Shown: positions 54,601 through 63,414 of the stretch, piece after piece | Numbering within the stretch: the stretch's first letter is position 1 | Layout: each line of letters opens with the position of its first letter | NCBI GenBank assembly: GCA_963543695.1 | Contig: CAUUCF010000001.1 | Location: forward strand, 104,096-168,095 | DNA length: 64,000 nucleotides | Direction: 5' to 3' | Source of the DNA: CAUUCF01 sp963543695 | GTDB lineage: Bacteria > Pseudomonadota > Gammaproteobacteria > UBA9339 | Position numbers and translations under genes: made by a program | Notes under the pieces: model-generated | What the model was told of the DNA's origin: nothing | Databases searched by the model: none | The model's input: the letters and a program-made list of their open reading frames with translations, nothing else

Positions 54601-54784
54601 CATTAGTAGTAATTTCATTATTTTGAGCAATGATCTTGGTAGCGTTTAATAATGAATTTTGATGATCGTTGTAGAGACTACCTTGAATATGGATTAAACC
54701 TCCTCTAGCTTCATTAGTCGTTGTGTTGATTTTATTATTCGTAAAATTAGAATTTTTAACCGTTATATTACTACCATTTCTAAA
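51677..54784 (-). CDS. Autotransporter, Pmp-like: repeats and barrel (3' part of a frameshifted gene)
   Basis: This frame is open from 54784 to the stop at 51677 (about 1,035 residues). The first 220 residues hold repeated FxxN motifs (FTNN, FENN, FTQN, FTGN, FTDN, FKNN) alternating with GGA[ILV]-type motifs (GGAIS, GGAIF, GGALY, GGAIY). This is the hallmark of chlamydial polymorphic membrane proteins. A glycine/asparagine beta-helix region follows. The last 280 residues form an autotransporter barrel (GGSLGITGTLY, GYNFELNQGKLIVQPSLFISYI). The signal peptide is in another frame upstream, separated by one base. A start within this frame (TTG at 54205) would lack a signal peptide. Confidence 0.75.
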   Translation of the reverse strand, partial: FRNGSNITVKNSNFTNNKINTTTNEARGGLIHIQGSLYNDHQNSLLNATKIIAQNNEITTNADLYGGVIYNEGIGNIDQSNFENNTITSETNNAHGGAISSGCPEIERGDIFFGDITQSVFTQNTAKANEKDAYGGAIFISNDENKTANIFLGNIEETTFTGNVAQAKEHAYGGALYFYHSAGNEDGNKIINSLFTDNKAIAQYGYGGAIYVGQKSKITLINTEFKNNYATTEGGALYVNKQDLEIQSGVIFKNNAANNQSNDIFLNDGYLTLNPFQKTNGSNFDSEENKIQILSGIKSNNESTNPAVSVKKNAYLVLSGVNNQFYGNFYIETYGTVQYIQSGSNNFVTGPVYLYGNLKFENNDPDQICNLTGEGTLNKNGNGTLTFTGNNINFNGELNIQAGSVKYTFNDDQNSSFINGTIKLSGNSSLTVDIQKDYTNTFKQLAGSENTKFYKEGDGTLALIGNDEIFSGFNGSFYIEKGTLQRNVTNQSFINSNIIRIQPNATLEITNDEPNDVLFKKLNGDGFLIKNGSAALIATNNPNFTNGNLVIKAGEFKANNSSVQLNTGTFSDKTVINLQKDLESIQNTRKARHSNTVVLQKLKNSDSFNFQKLTFNDLTLNGQIFFNVDIDLANQQADTIEVLEQINTTEHGHLLINQQSLNLLSDTNQIHTPIRIANNLLRNRKHLILSDEAKIVNGETHQYRVSYGTDGELIFTKQPDKSSPETMSASISTQVGGLLVQLEALQAGFFHMERYTKYNLHSKLSNGKTVHNGGANSMSSPSFWIKPYTSFQSIRLNDHYRVANTAYGSFIGGDTALYDLGNEYQGLLSAFIGYNGSHQNYSGIQMDQLGGSLGITGTLYKRNFFSGLTLSTTTSAGHSYTEYGKDVCTTLTAGAASKTGYNFELNQGKLIVQPSLFISYIFINNFNYTHVAQVNIKSSPLHTMQLIPEINFIANLKNNWQPYMTVSMVWNFLDKKTNFILNQEQLTALSLKPYVQYGAGVQKTYNDKWVTFLQSTVKNGGINGVDLVVGLRLKI

Positions 54785-55278
54785 TCAATTAATCCCCAAA
54801 CTCTATTTTGATCATTCTGTTGGCTGCTGGTGTTAGTGATCACTATTTTATCCAAAGTAGCTTCAGTGTTTGAAGCTAGATTGATAATCCCTTTTTCGTA
54901 ATGGTTAAAATTCTGAAAAGTCAGATCAGTGATAGTCATTTGTGTAGAATTTAAAAACCTATAAAATTGCTTGTCGCAACTATTATTTTCACAGTTAATG
55001 ACGATATGGTTTTTTTCTTTTCCTTGAAGTTGAAGATTATTTTTATTTTTTAACGTGCTAATCGTATTATATTGACTGTTTAACGTGATGTCTTGTTCAA
55101 CGGTAATTAATGAATTAGGTTGATATTTTTCGGCGTTTACTAAATCACTGGCGGTATTTATTGATACGGAAGTTGGTTGAGGAGACTGAGCGTAGGCTAA
55201 GTTGTTAACAATAAAAGAATAGACAAATAAAGTCGTTGTTAAATAAGGGTGATTAAGGTTTTTTATAAATTTGCTCAT
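54763..55278 (-). CDS. Autotransporter, signal peptide and N-terminus (5' part of a frameshifted gene)
   Basis: A 171-residue frame starts MSKFIKNLNHPYL with a signal peptide of about 30 residues ending LAYAQ. Beta-helix-like segments such as HIVINCENNSC and MTITDLTFQNFN follow. It ends at a TAA shortly after LIDLE. At 54777-54779 (three T on the plus strand) one added A on the coding strand would convert LIDLEMVV to LIDLENGSNITVKNSNF and join it to the downstream frame. The complete protein would be about 1,200 residues. It is otherwise intact, so the damage is recent or an error. Confidence 0.7.
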   Translation of the reverse strand: MSKFIKNLNHPYLTTTLFVYSFIVNNLAYAQSPQPTSVSINTASDLVNAEKYQPNSLITVEQDITLNSQYNTISTLKNKNNLQLQGKEKNHIVINCENNSCDKQFYRFLNSTQMTITDLTFQNFNHYEKGIINLASNTEATLDKIVITNTSSQQNDQNRVWGLIDLEMVVI

Positions 55279-55440
55279 ATTTAAATTATCGTTTAATTAT
55301 CATATTAAATTTATATAATACTACATCTCCTTTTTTTTACAATTTTTTTAATTTGATCGATTTTAAATTCACTCGATCTTTACAAATTTAGAGGTTGAAT
55401 GCAGCGGTTTATTTAATTTATCGTTTTAGTACGAATAAGC

Positions 55441-55470
55441 TTGACAAAAACGAAAAGAATTAGCAATAAT
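55441..55470 (+). promoter_or_regulatory. Sigma-70 promoter for serS
   Basis: A perfect TTGACA (55441-55446), an 18-base spacer and AATAAT (55465-55470) lie 25 bases before the serS ATG. The long frame that appears to start at 55441 actually begins in this -35. Confidence 0.7.
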
Positions 55471-55494
55471 TTTGATAAAAAGCTGGGGGTGAAC

Positions 55495-56772
55495 ATGTTA
55501 GATCCTAAATATTTTCGTACAGAGTTAGAAAATACTGCTAGACTTTTGTTAAAAAGAAACGTGCGTTTGGATGTCAACCAAATTAGAAATCTAGAACAGA
55601 AACGTAAAGAGTTGCAAACGCAATTGCAAGAATTGCAAAATTTACGTAACGTGAAGTCGAAATTAATTGGCCAAAAAAAAGGGGAGGAGCAGCTCGACCA
55701 ACCACAAATAGCAGAACTTAAACAATTAAGTTTAACTTTAGAAGCTAAACAACAAGAGTTTAAGGCGACGATGAAGTTGTTAGAAGATCTTTATTATACT
55801 ACTCCGAATCTACCCGCTTCTTCAGTGCCGGAGGGAAAAGATGAAAACGATAACGTAGAGGTGCGTCGTTGGGGAACCATCCCTTCGTTTGATTTTACAC
55901 CATTAGATCACGCAGCTTTAGGTAAGCAATTGGCGATGATGAATTTTGAACTAGCAGCGAAAATTACCGGGACTCGTTTTGTCGTGTTATTTAATGATTT
56001 AGCTAAATTACAACGGGCATTGATTAATTTTATGTTAGATATTCATGTGAAGGAACATCATTACCAAGAGGTATATGTTCCGCATTTGGTAAACGAACAG
56101 AGTTTGTTCGGTACGGGACAATTAGCTAAATTTAATCAAGATTTATTCCATATTGAAGGAGAAAGCAAGTATTCTTTAATTCCTACGGCGGAAGTACCAG
56201 TGACTAATTTAGTTCGGGACGAGATTTTGGAAGCCAAAAATTTACCGTTGCGATTTGTAGCGCATACTCCTTGTTATCGAAGCGAAGCTGGTAGTTACGG
56301 TAAGGATCTATACGGTATGATTCGGCAACATCAATTTGAGAAAGTAGAACTAGTTTGGATTACGTTACCTGAACGTTCGTATGAAGATCACGAAATTTTA
56401 ACGCAACATGCTGAAGTGATTTTACAACGTTTAAATTTACCTTATCGAGTAGTTTGTTTATGTAGTGGAGATTTAGGTTTTTCGGCCGCTAAAACTTACG
56501 ATTTAGAAGTTTGGTTACCGTCACAAAATCGATATCGCGAGATTTCTTCTTGCAGTAATTTTGAAGCTTTTCAGGCTAGAAGAATGAAAACTAGGTATCG
56601 ATTAAGAAATGGGGCTACGGAATTGGTACACACGTTAAATGGTTCTGGATTAGCGGTTGGGCGTACGTTAATAGCGATCGTCGAAAATTATCAGGATAAA
56701 GAAGGTAATGTTCGTATACCAGATGCATTAATCCCTTACATGGGTGGGCAAGAAGTAATTGTTTGTAAATGA
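55495..56772 (+). CDS. serS: Serine--tRNA ligase
   Basis: A 425-residue class II synthetase. The N-terminal coiled coil (about 30-105) contacts the long variable arm of tRNA-Ser. The catalytic domain has motif 2 CYRSEAGSYGKDLYGMIRQHQFEKVE, SCSNFEAFQARRMKTRYR and motif 3 TLNGSGLAVGRTLIAI. The start 55495 begins MLDPKYFRTELE with GGGGGT upstream; earlier starts lie in the promoter. It overlaps lptF by four bases. Confidence 0.97.
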   Translation: MLDPKYFRTELENTARLLLKRNVRLDVNQIRNLEQKRKELQTQLQELQNLRNVKSKLIGQKKGEEQLDQPQIAELKQLSLTLEAKQQEFKATMKLLEDLYYTTPNLPASSVPEGKDENDNVEVRRWGTIPSFDFTPLDHAALGKQLAMMNFELAAKITGTRFVVLFNDLAKLQRALINFMLDIHVKEHHYQEVYVPHLVNEQSLFGTGQLAKFNQDLFHIEGESKYSLIPTAEVPVTNLVRDEILEAKNLPLRFVAHTPCYRSEAGSYGKDLYGMIRQHQFEKVELVWITLPERSYEDHEILTQHAEVILQRLNLPYRVVCLCSGDLGFSAAKTYDLEVWLPSQNRYREISSCSNFEAFQARRMKTRYRLRNGATELVHTLNGSGLAVGRTLIAIVENYQDKEGNVRIPDALIPYMGGQEVIVCK

Positions 56773-57812
56773 GATTAGCTACTAAATATTTAGTATATGA
56801 ATTATTAAAAGTTACGGTAGCAGTTACTTTTGTCTTATTGTTTATTTTTGTTAGTAATCAATTCGTACGTTTTTTAGGTTCTGCTGCTTCAGATAATTTA
56901 TCCGCTGAAGTAATTAAGTGGATTTTATTGTTACAGATCCCGACTTTACTTTCTTTAGTTTTGTCGGTAGCTTTTTATTTAGCAATAATTTTTGTATACG
57001 GTCGATTATCCGCCGATAATGAATTAGTAGTTTTACAAACTGCTGGATTTTCGTTTCGTAATTTTACGAAAATTAATTTTTTTATCGGAACGGTAATTGC
57101 AGTTATTATCGCGCTACTTACTTTTGGAGTGAATCCCCGTTTACATCGTCACATCGAATGGCTATCTAAATCTACTCAATCAGCTTCTTTGATTAAACCT
57201 AAACGGTTTAATTACGTGGGCAAAGATCATCAATGGTTAGTATACGTTGATCATTATGATTTATCGAATAAGAATACGTTTCGTAATATTTTTATTAAGC
57301 AGTTAAACGATAAAAATAATTGTATAATCGTGGCTAAAGAAGCTAGAGTTTTAGATAAGAACCATTTAGTGTTATCTGATGGTAACCAATATTGTGGTTA
57401 TTTTAACCAAACGGCCATTGAACATTTGAAATTTCAAAGTCAAAATTTTTACATAAGTCCTCCTAAATTTATTGTTCAAAAAGAAGCTGGTAAATCTAAC
57501 CATGAATTATGGGTAAATCGTAAACTATTCAAGGGTGGAGCGGAAATTTTTTGGAGAGTTTCTCCGGTAATCATGGTTTTTATTTTGGTATTGTTATCAA
57601 CGGCTTTAGGCATTTTACCGCCTCGGAAAAGTCGTTATAGTACGATAGGTTGGGCGATTTTAGGTTACGTATTTTACGCAAACGGTTTATTTGTAACTAG
57701 AGCGATGTTACAAAAAGGGACTTTATTTTTTAGTTATCAAGCTTTTGATGTTCATTTTTTGATGTTAGGGATTGCAACGTTAGTTTATTGGTGGCAAAGG
57801 AAAAAATGGTAA
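56769..57812 (+). CDS. lptF: LPS export permease LptF
   Basis: A 347-residue inner-membrane protein of the LptB2FG LPS extractor. Three membrane helices precede and three follow a periplasmic jellyroll. ATKYLVYELLKVTVAVTF, QIPTLLSLVLSVAFYLAIIF and LLSTALGILPPRKSRYSTIG match the family. It overlaps serS by four bases and lptG by seven. Confidence 0.93.
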   Translation: MRLATKYLVYELLKVTVAVTFVLLFIFVSNQFVRFLGSAASDNLSAEVIKWILLLQIPTLLSLVLSVAFYLAIIFVYGRLSADNELVVLQTAGFSFRNFTKINFFIGTVIAVIIALLTFGVNPRLHRHIEWLSKSTQSASLIKPKRFNYVGKDHQWLVYVDHYDLSNKNTFRNIFIKQLNDKNNCIIVAKEARVLDKNHLVLSDGNQYCGYFNQTAIEHLKFQSQNFYISPPKFIVQKEAGKSNHELWVNRKLFKGGAEIFWRVSPVIMVFILVLLSTALGILPPRKSRYSTIGWAILGYVFYANGLFVTRAMLQKGTLFFSYQAFDVHFLMLGIATLVYWWQRKKW

Positions 57813-58876
57813 TTATACGAAAGTATTTAGCTAAACATATTTTTTATTATTTTGGGTTAATCGCGTTATTATTGTTGGGTGTACATTTTGCTTTAGAAGT
57901 TTCTTACGAAATTGGGAATATTGGGCAAGGTCATTTTGGCATTAGAGAAGCTTTATTTTGTTCGTTACTATATTTACCGTACGATCTCTATACCTTTGCT
58001 CCCATAGGAATAATGTTATCGGTCTTATGGGCTTTTAGTACTTTAAAGATTAATCAAGAGTTGATTATTATTCGGTTAAACGGTTATTCAGTACTACGTT
58101 TATTGAAGGAAGTTACCGTTTTTGCTGCCGTTTTAGTTGGAGTCTTATTTTTTTTTGGAGAAGAAGTTTCCCCTAAATGTTTAGTATTAGCTAATCGAAT
58201 TAAAATTCAAGCCGTTTATGCGGGTAAGTTAGCGGTTACCGATGAAGGAAATTGGTTAAAATACGGGAATTATTTTTTAAATTTTAAGCAAATTGAAAAT
58301 GATCAAATCAAGCGATTATTTGTTTATGAAGTTACTGAATCTGGTGAAATTAACGGGGTATATCAAACAGAAATGGCTCAAATTAATGAGCATAATTTAA
58401 CCTTATTGGATGTAAAAATTGCTAGGATAAATTTAGAAAAGATTGAATATCGTTATTATTCACAATACCAAATCCCGGTTAAAATACCTAAAAAAGTAGG
58501 TAAAAATAAAAGTATTCAAAAGTTAAAAAAAGATGCTAATCAGTATTCGTTAAAAGAATTGCGGAATAATTGTAATGAACGTCGTGATTTAGGATTAGAT
58601 TATTTAAGGGAAGAAGTAATTTATTGGCAGCGGATTTTTACTCCTTTAGCGATTTTAATCATGGCTTGGTTAGGTACGTTATTCACTCTAAAAAATGAGC
58701 GGGGAAAAACGGCCGCTTATTTATTGTTAGGTGTTATGATTAGTTTTGTATACTATACTCTAACTCAAATGGCCGGTTATATCGCCGTGGTTTATGGGTA
58801 TCCTACTTGGCTTTGTACTTTATTGCCTTCGATAGGAGGGTTTATGGTAATTAGTTATTTATTGGTTAAAAATTAA
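57806..58876 (+). CDS. lptG: LPS export permease LptG
   Basis: A 356-residue partner of LptF, with the same six-helix plan. It begins MVIIRKYLAKHIFYYF, and LYLPYDLYTFAPIGIMLSVLWAF plus the late GTLFTLKNERGKTAAYLLLGVMISFVYY stretch are typical. The start 57806 has AAAGGA nearby. Its stop overlaps the stop of polA, which is convergent. Confidence 0.93.
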   Translation: MVIIRKYLAKHIFYYFGLIALLLLGVHFALEVSYEIGNIGQGHFGIREALFCSLLYLPYDLYTFAPIGIMLSVLWAFSTLKINQELIIIRLNGYSVLRLLKEVTVFAAVLVGVLFFFGEEVSPKCLVLANRIKIQAVYAGKLAVTDEGNWLKYGNYFLNFKQIENDQIKRLFVYEVTESGEINGVYQTEMAQINEHNLTLLDVKIARINLEKIEYRYYSQYQIPVKIPKKVGKNKSIQKLKKDANQYSLKELRNNCNERRDLGLDYLREEVIYWQRIFTPLAILIMAWLGTLFTLKNERGKTAAYLLLGVMISFVYYTLTQMAGYIAVVYGYPTWLCTLLPSIGGFMVISYLLVKN

Positions 58877-61311
58877 CTGGTTTTTGATCCTTTCCAAGAA
58901 TTACCTATCGTGATATTGACTTTGAGCGGTACTTTTAAAGGAATGACTTTTTCCATCGTTTCTTTGGTGATGGTTTGTATTTCAGGGACAAGGTGATCTG
59001 GTACTTCTAGTAGTAATTCATCGTGAATTTGTAAAAGTAGATGTACCGATTGAAATTTAGATAGGACCCGGTTTAAATTAAGCATGGCCATTTTAATGAT
59101 TTCAGCAGCGCTTCCTTGAATACCTGCATTAATAGCTAAGCGTTCAGCAGCGCTTTTTAGATGATAATTTTTAGCTTGAAGATCTGGTAGATAAAATTTT
59201 CGTCCTAAAAGAGAGGTAACATAGCCGTTTAATTTAGCAAAGAGTTGAATTTCTTCCATGTATTTTTTAACGTTTGGAAAACGGTCAAAATAAAACTTCA
59301 TGTAATCTTTAGCTGCTTTTAAAGGGACTCCTAAACGTTTAGCTAAACCAAACGAAGACATGCCGTAAATTAAACCGAAATTGATGGTTTTTCCTTTTTG
59401 ACGTCCTATTTCTAATGGTAAATGAGCAAAAATTTCTTTAGCAACTAGGGCGTGTAAATCTATTTCTTGTTCGTAAGCCTCGATCATTAAAGGATCGTTT
59501 GCTAAATGGGCCATAATCCTTAATTCGATTTGCGAATAATCGGCCGATAGAAGTTTTGTATGCGGCGGAGCGATAAATAATTGCCGAAATAAACGACCGT
59601 TTTCGGTACGAATCGGAATGTTTTGTAAATTAGGATCGGAAGAGGATAACCGACCAGTAACGGTAACAGTTTGGTGAAAAGTAGTATGTAATCGGTGATT
59701 TTGATCTAGTAATTTCGGTAGAGGATCTAAATAAGTAGATTTTAATTTAGCTAATTCTCGATATTCGAGAATTAAGGGAATTAACGGGTGAAATTCTTTA
59801 AGTTCTTCTAAATTCTCTTCAGAAGTAGAAGGTTGGCCTTTAGGAGTTTTTTTAAGAATGGGTAATTTTAAATTTTCATATAAAATTTTTTGTAATTGTA
59901 ATGGTGAGTTTAGGTTAAAATAAGGAATTATTGAGAAAATTTTTTCATTAATCATGTCAATTTTTTTAATAATCTTTTCGTTTAAAAAATTAAAATAAGT
60001 TAAGTCAATCAAAATTCCTTTTTGTTCCATTCGGAACAAAATTTCGCTTAAAGGTTGTTCTAGCGTAGTCAGTAATTGATACTGATTATCGTTTAAAGGT
60101 AATTTCTGGTAGATTTGCCAAATTGCCGATGAAAAGGTATTCATTTGGTATTCAATACCTAAAAATTTTTTAATTAATTTTTCTAACGTAATGTTGCCGT
60201 TATTAGCGTTAATAACGTAATTTGCTAAATTTAAATCAATAATTTTGGTTGGTAAATTTTTAAAAAAAAATAGCGTTTTTTTTAGGTCAAACGTAATTTT
60301 AACGCTATTTTTTTGAGCTAAAATTTGTTGAATGAATTCAAGATTTTCCGTAACAAAAACTTGATTTTCTACGGCAAAAGTAACTTGTTGATTAGGTAAA
60401 ATGTAAAAGGCAAAAAGGGGAGCACCTATTAAAAATTGACCGTCATTTTGTAATGTTGGTAATGGTGGAGTTTCTAATTCGTTAAGCCACGTTTGAAAAT
60501 GATAACGCCGATATAATTCTTTTAAAGTAGTTATGGCCGGTGGTTGTATGACTAAATCTTCTAACGATAAATTTAGCAATACGTCTTTTTTTAAAGTAAC
60601 TAATTGTCTAGATATTTGAAAAAAAGGGATAGCTTTTTTTAAATATTCACGGACTTTACCGGTAATTTCGTCTTGATGTTGAATTAAGTGATCGAGGGTA
60701 CCATATTGGTTTAACCATTTAGCCGCAGTTTTAGGACCTACTTTTTCTACTCCTGGAATGTTATCGCTGCTGTCTCCGGTTAACATTAGGTAGTCTACAA
60801 TTTGATCGGGACGTACCGCAAAATGTTCCATTACGGTTTGAACGTTAAAACGTTGATTAGTCATCGTATTAATTAGCGTTACTTTTTCGTTCACTAATTG
60901 GGCTAAATCTTTATCTCCAGTGGAAATTAAAACTTCCCAATTTTTTGCTAAGGCTTTTTCCGTAATGGTAGCAATAACGTCATCGGCTTCAACCCCTGGT
61001 TCAGAAATTAACGTGAAACCTAGGGCAGTAATTAATTCTGGAAAAGCTTTTAATTGAAAAATTAATTCTTCAGGTAGAGCTTTACGGTTAGCTTTATATT
61101 CATCGTATAATTGATGGCGAAAATTTTTACTAGGATGGTCGAGGATTATAGCAAAATAATCGTAAGTTTCTTCGTTAGCTAATTTACGTAACATGTTGAT
61201 GCAGCCGTATAAAGCACCAGTAGGTTCACCTTTTTGATTAGTAAGCGCAGGAAGGGCATGGAAAGCACGATACAAGTACGAAGAACCGTCTACTAAAATG
61301 ATTTTAGTCAT
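58873..61311 (-). CDS. polA: DNA polymerase I, proofreading domain degenerate
   Basis: An 812-residue Pol I. The 5'-3' exonuclease (about 1-270) has ILVDGSSYLYRAFHALP, FAIILDHPSKNFRH and LMLTGDSSDNIPG. The polymerase domain has SADYSQIELRIMAHL, RQKGKTINFGLIYGMSSFGLA and LLQIHDELLLEVP. The middle is about 100 residues shorter than in E. coli, and the DxE metal motif is not seen, so proofreading is probably lost. The start 61311 begins MTKIILVDGSS; a longer frame opens at 61374 inside the divergent gene. Confidence 0.95.
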   Translation of the reverse strand: MTKIILVDGSSYLYRAFHALPALTNQKGEPTGALYGCINMLRKLANEETYDYFAIILDHPSKNFRHQLYDEYKANRKALPEELIFQLKAFPELITALGFTLISEPGVEADDVIATITEKALAKNWEVLISTGDKDLAQLVNEKVTLINTMTNQRFNVQTVMEHFAVRPDQIVDYLMLTGDSSDNIPGVEKVGPKTAAKWLNQYGTLDHLIQHQDEITGKVREYLKKAIPFFQISRQLVTLKKDVLLNLSLEDLVIQPPAITTLKELYRRYHFQTWLNELETPPLPTLQNDGQFLIGAPLFAFYILPNQQVTFAVENQVFVTENLEFIQQILAQKNSVKITFDLKKTLFFFKNLPTKIIDLNLANYVINANNGNITLEKLIKKFLGIEYQMNTFSSAIWQIYQKLPLNDNQYQLLTTLEQPLSEILFRMEQKGILIDLTYFNFLNEKIIKKIDMINEKIFSIIPYFNLNSPLQLQKILYENLKLPILKKTPKGQPSTSEENLEELKEFHPLIPLILEYRELAKLKSTYLDPLPKLLDQNHRLHTTFHQTVTVTGRLSSSDPNLQNIPIRTENGRLFRQLFIAPPHTKLLSADYSQIELRIMAHLANDPLMIEAYEQEIDLHALVAKEIFAHLPLEIGRQKGKTINFGLIYGMSSFGLAKRLGVPLKAAKDYMKFYFDRFPNVKKYMEEIQLFAKLNGYVTSLLGRKFYLPDLQAKNYHLKSAAERLAINAGIQGSAAEIIKMAMLNLNRVLSKFQSVHLLLQIHDELLLEVPDHLVPEIQTITKETMEKVIPLKVPLKVNITIGNSWKGSKTS

Positions 61312-61348
61312 GTTATTATATAATGAATCAAGTCTAGTACGGTGAATT

Positions 61349-62545
61349 ATGCAACAGCTAACGGCGATTTTCAATACGTTAGAACAATTAAAAACGGAAG
61401 AAAAGAAATCTTTTTTAAATGATTATCCGCCATTTGCAAACGAAGATTATCGATTAGCAAGGAGTTTTTTACTAGCTTACCAACGTAACGAAGATACGTT
61501 TCGCACCTATCGCCGGGAAATGGAACGTTATTTACAATGGTTATGGGTAATCAAGAAACAATCGTTATTAACGGCTAAACGGGAAACCATAGAGGAATAT
61601 TTAAGTTTTTGTCAAGATCCTCCTGCAACTTGGATTGGTAAACGACAAGTAGCTCGTTACCTTTTGAAATCAGGAACCTTAGTTCCTAATCTTGATTGGC
61701 GACCCTTCGTGAGGGAATTACCTAAACTTAAGATGCGCAGTAAAGCCAGAAAGGATTTTTTATCTGAAACGGCTTTAAAAATTATCTTTGCCGTTTTAGG
61801 AAGTTTTTACACCTTTTTGATTCAAGAGGAAAAAATATTTTATAACCCAGTAGCGGTGATTAAACAAAAAAATAGTTATGTTAAAGTTAAAACGGGAAGA
61901 GTAATCCGTCGTTTGTCTCCTTTACAATGGCAATACGTGTTAAAAGCCGCTCACGAATTAGCTGATCGTGAACCTATTTTTCATAATCGTACTCTTTTTA
62001 TCGTTGAAGCTTTATACGGGATGTATTTACGAATTTCTGAGTTAGTGGCTAAACCACGTTGGGTACCACAAATGAAAGATTTTTATCGGGATGCTGAAGG
62101 TAATTGGTGGTTTAAAACGGTTAGTAAAGGGAATAAAGAAAGAGATATTTCCGTTTCTGATGCGATGTTAGATGCTTTTAAAAAGTATCGTTTATCTTTG
62201 GGATTATCAGCATTACCTTCACTAGTAGACAATACTCCATTAATTCCTAATTTTCATCGTACTGGTGGAATTAGTGACCCGCGTTATATTCGTAAACTGG
62301 TACAACAATGTTTTGATTTAGCCTACGATTTGATGATTATAGAACATCCGGTTTATTTAGCTGAAGAATTAAAAATTGCTACTGTGCATTGGTTACGCCA
62401 TACCGGTATTTCTGATGACGTTAAATTTCGTCCTCGTGAACATGTGCGTGATGATGCCGGTCATAGCTCTAGTGCTATTACCGATAAATATATCGATGTG
62501 GAAAAAAGGGCTCGTCATGCATCGGCTAAAAAGAAAACTTTTTGA
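61349..62545 (+). CDS. Tyrosine recombinase (phage-integrase/XerC-D family)
   Basis: A 398-residue recombinase. An N-terminal SAM-like core-binding domain is followed by the catalytic domain. There the first Arg lies in GMYLRISELV, Lys in TVSKGNKERDI, HxxR in HWLRHTGIS, His in DAGHSSSAITD and the nucleophile Tyr in KYIDVE. It is longer than E. coli XerC/XerD (about 300), so it may be a dedicated integrase or a divergent Xer. It is divergent from polA, 37 bases away. Confidence 0.85.
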   Translation: MQQLTAIFNTLEQLKTEEKKSFLNDYPPFANEDYRLARSFLLAYQRNEDTFRTYRREMERYLQWLWVIKKQSLLTAKRETIEEYLSFCQDPPATWIGKRQVARYLLKSGTLVPNLDWRPFVRELPKLKMRSKARKDFLSETALKIIFAVLGSFYTFLIQEEKIFYNPVAVIKQKNSYVKVKTGRVIRRLSPLQWQYVLKAAHELADREPIFHNRTLFIVEALYGMYLRISELVAKPRWVPQMKDFYRDAEGNWWFKTVSKGNKERDISVSDAMLDAFKKYRLSLGLSALPSLVDNTPLIPNFHRTGGISDPRYIRKLVQQCFDLAYDLMIIEHPVYLAEELKIATVHWLRHTGISDDVKFRPREHVRDDAGHSSSAITDKYIDVEKRARHASAKKKTF

Positions 62546-62613
62546 AAAGCTTGTAAATTGATGTTAATGATACTAATATATTTAATATTAATTTAATTAT
62601 ATTATATTATTTT

Positions 62614-63108
62614 ATGTCAATAAACATTTGGGAGAATCGTGGGTTAAGTATCGATAAAGAATTAAGTACTTCGGATCGTCAAAGAGAGATTAATTATTTG
62701 TTATCTAGTGGGGGTAATTTCATTAGTATTATTAACCCGCAAGAGATAAACAATCAACAAGAGGAACGGGTAATTAAGGTCGATAATTTTGGAGAAATTT
62801 TAGATTATGGATTCATGTTAAATGCGAATACTATAGCTCATATTGACCAAGAAGAAGCAATTAATCGGGTGGTAGATGCTTTAATTGCTTTAGTTGCAGA
62901 AAGACATTTTCTGGCAGAAATTAATAAGTGTTCGATTAAAATGGGAGAAATTTTTTGGTTAAAAATGCAATTACAGAATTTAATCGTTAGCGGATTTAGT
63001 CCCAGTGATCAATTGAAAAATCGTTTAGATAAACTAAAAAAAATGGTTGGTAATAGGAACCAAGAAAACATGGAAGAATTAATTTTTCTAACCAAAGAAA
63101 ATCAATAA
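62614..63108 (+). CDS. Hypothetical protein
   Basis: A 164-residue soluble acidic-to-neutral protein with a helical C-terminal half (QEEAINRVVDALIALVAERHFLAEI, then RLDKLKKMVGNRNQENMEEL). There is no signal peptide or membrane helix. It has no ribosome binding site and lies behind an extremely AT-rich stretch (62546-62613). I recognise no family. Confidence 0.6.
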   Translation: MSINIWENRGLSIDKELSTSDRQREINYLLSSGGNFISIINPQEINNQQEERVIKVDNFGEILDYGFMLNANTIAHIDQEEAINRVVDALIALVAERHFLAEINKCSIKMGEIFWLKMQLQNLIVSGFSPSDQLKNRLDKLKKMVGNRNQENMEELIFLTKENQ

Positions 63109-63414
63109 ATAAAATATTCGTGATAAATAATTATTTTAACTACTCAAAATAAAAGATAAAGCGGGTTAAAAATGTTAGTCAAAAATGCAAAAAATTCCCT
63201 TATCTTTTGCAGATTTGTTGATAAATTTTCCTACGTTTGATGATAGTCGATAATGATCTGAAATTTTTAATTTTTTGATTACATTAAAGAGGGATTCAAT
63301 AATTACTAATTGAAAAAATATTGATTTGTTCATTTTATTTTTTAGCGATTAAAGAGTAGATTTTAGTCTTTTTTATGTTTAAAATAAACGTTAATGTTAT
63401 AAAAAAGGATTAAC
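63109..63414. other. AT-rich gap of about 300 bases with a possible transposase scrap
   Basis: Apart from the minus-strand fragment at 63175-63333, and a short AAAAGATAA/TTATCTTTT inverted repeat (about 63150-63205), I see nothing in it. Confidence 0.4.
63175..63333 (-). pseudogene. Possible transposase remnant (52 codons)
   Basis: A minus-strand frame reads VIIESLFNVIKKLKIS followed by DHYRLSSNV. The (V)IES-FNV-K ... H-R pattern is like the end of IS982/IS4-type DDE transposases. No ribosome binding site or terminal repeats were found, so it is at most a fragment. Confidence 0.3.

Noticed and set aside
55441..55494. Earlier serS start at 55441
   Set aside because: That TTG is part of a good -35 element; serS homology begins at 55495.
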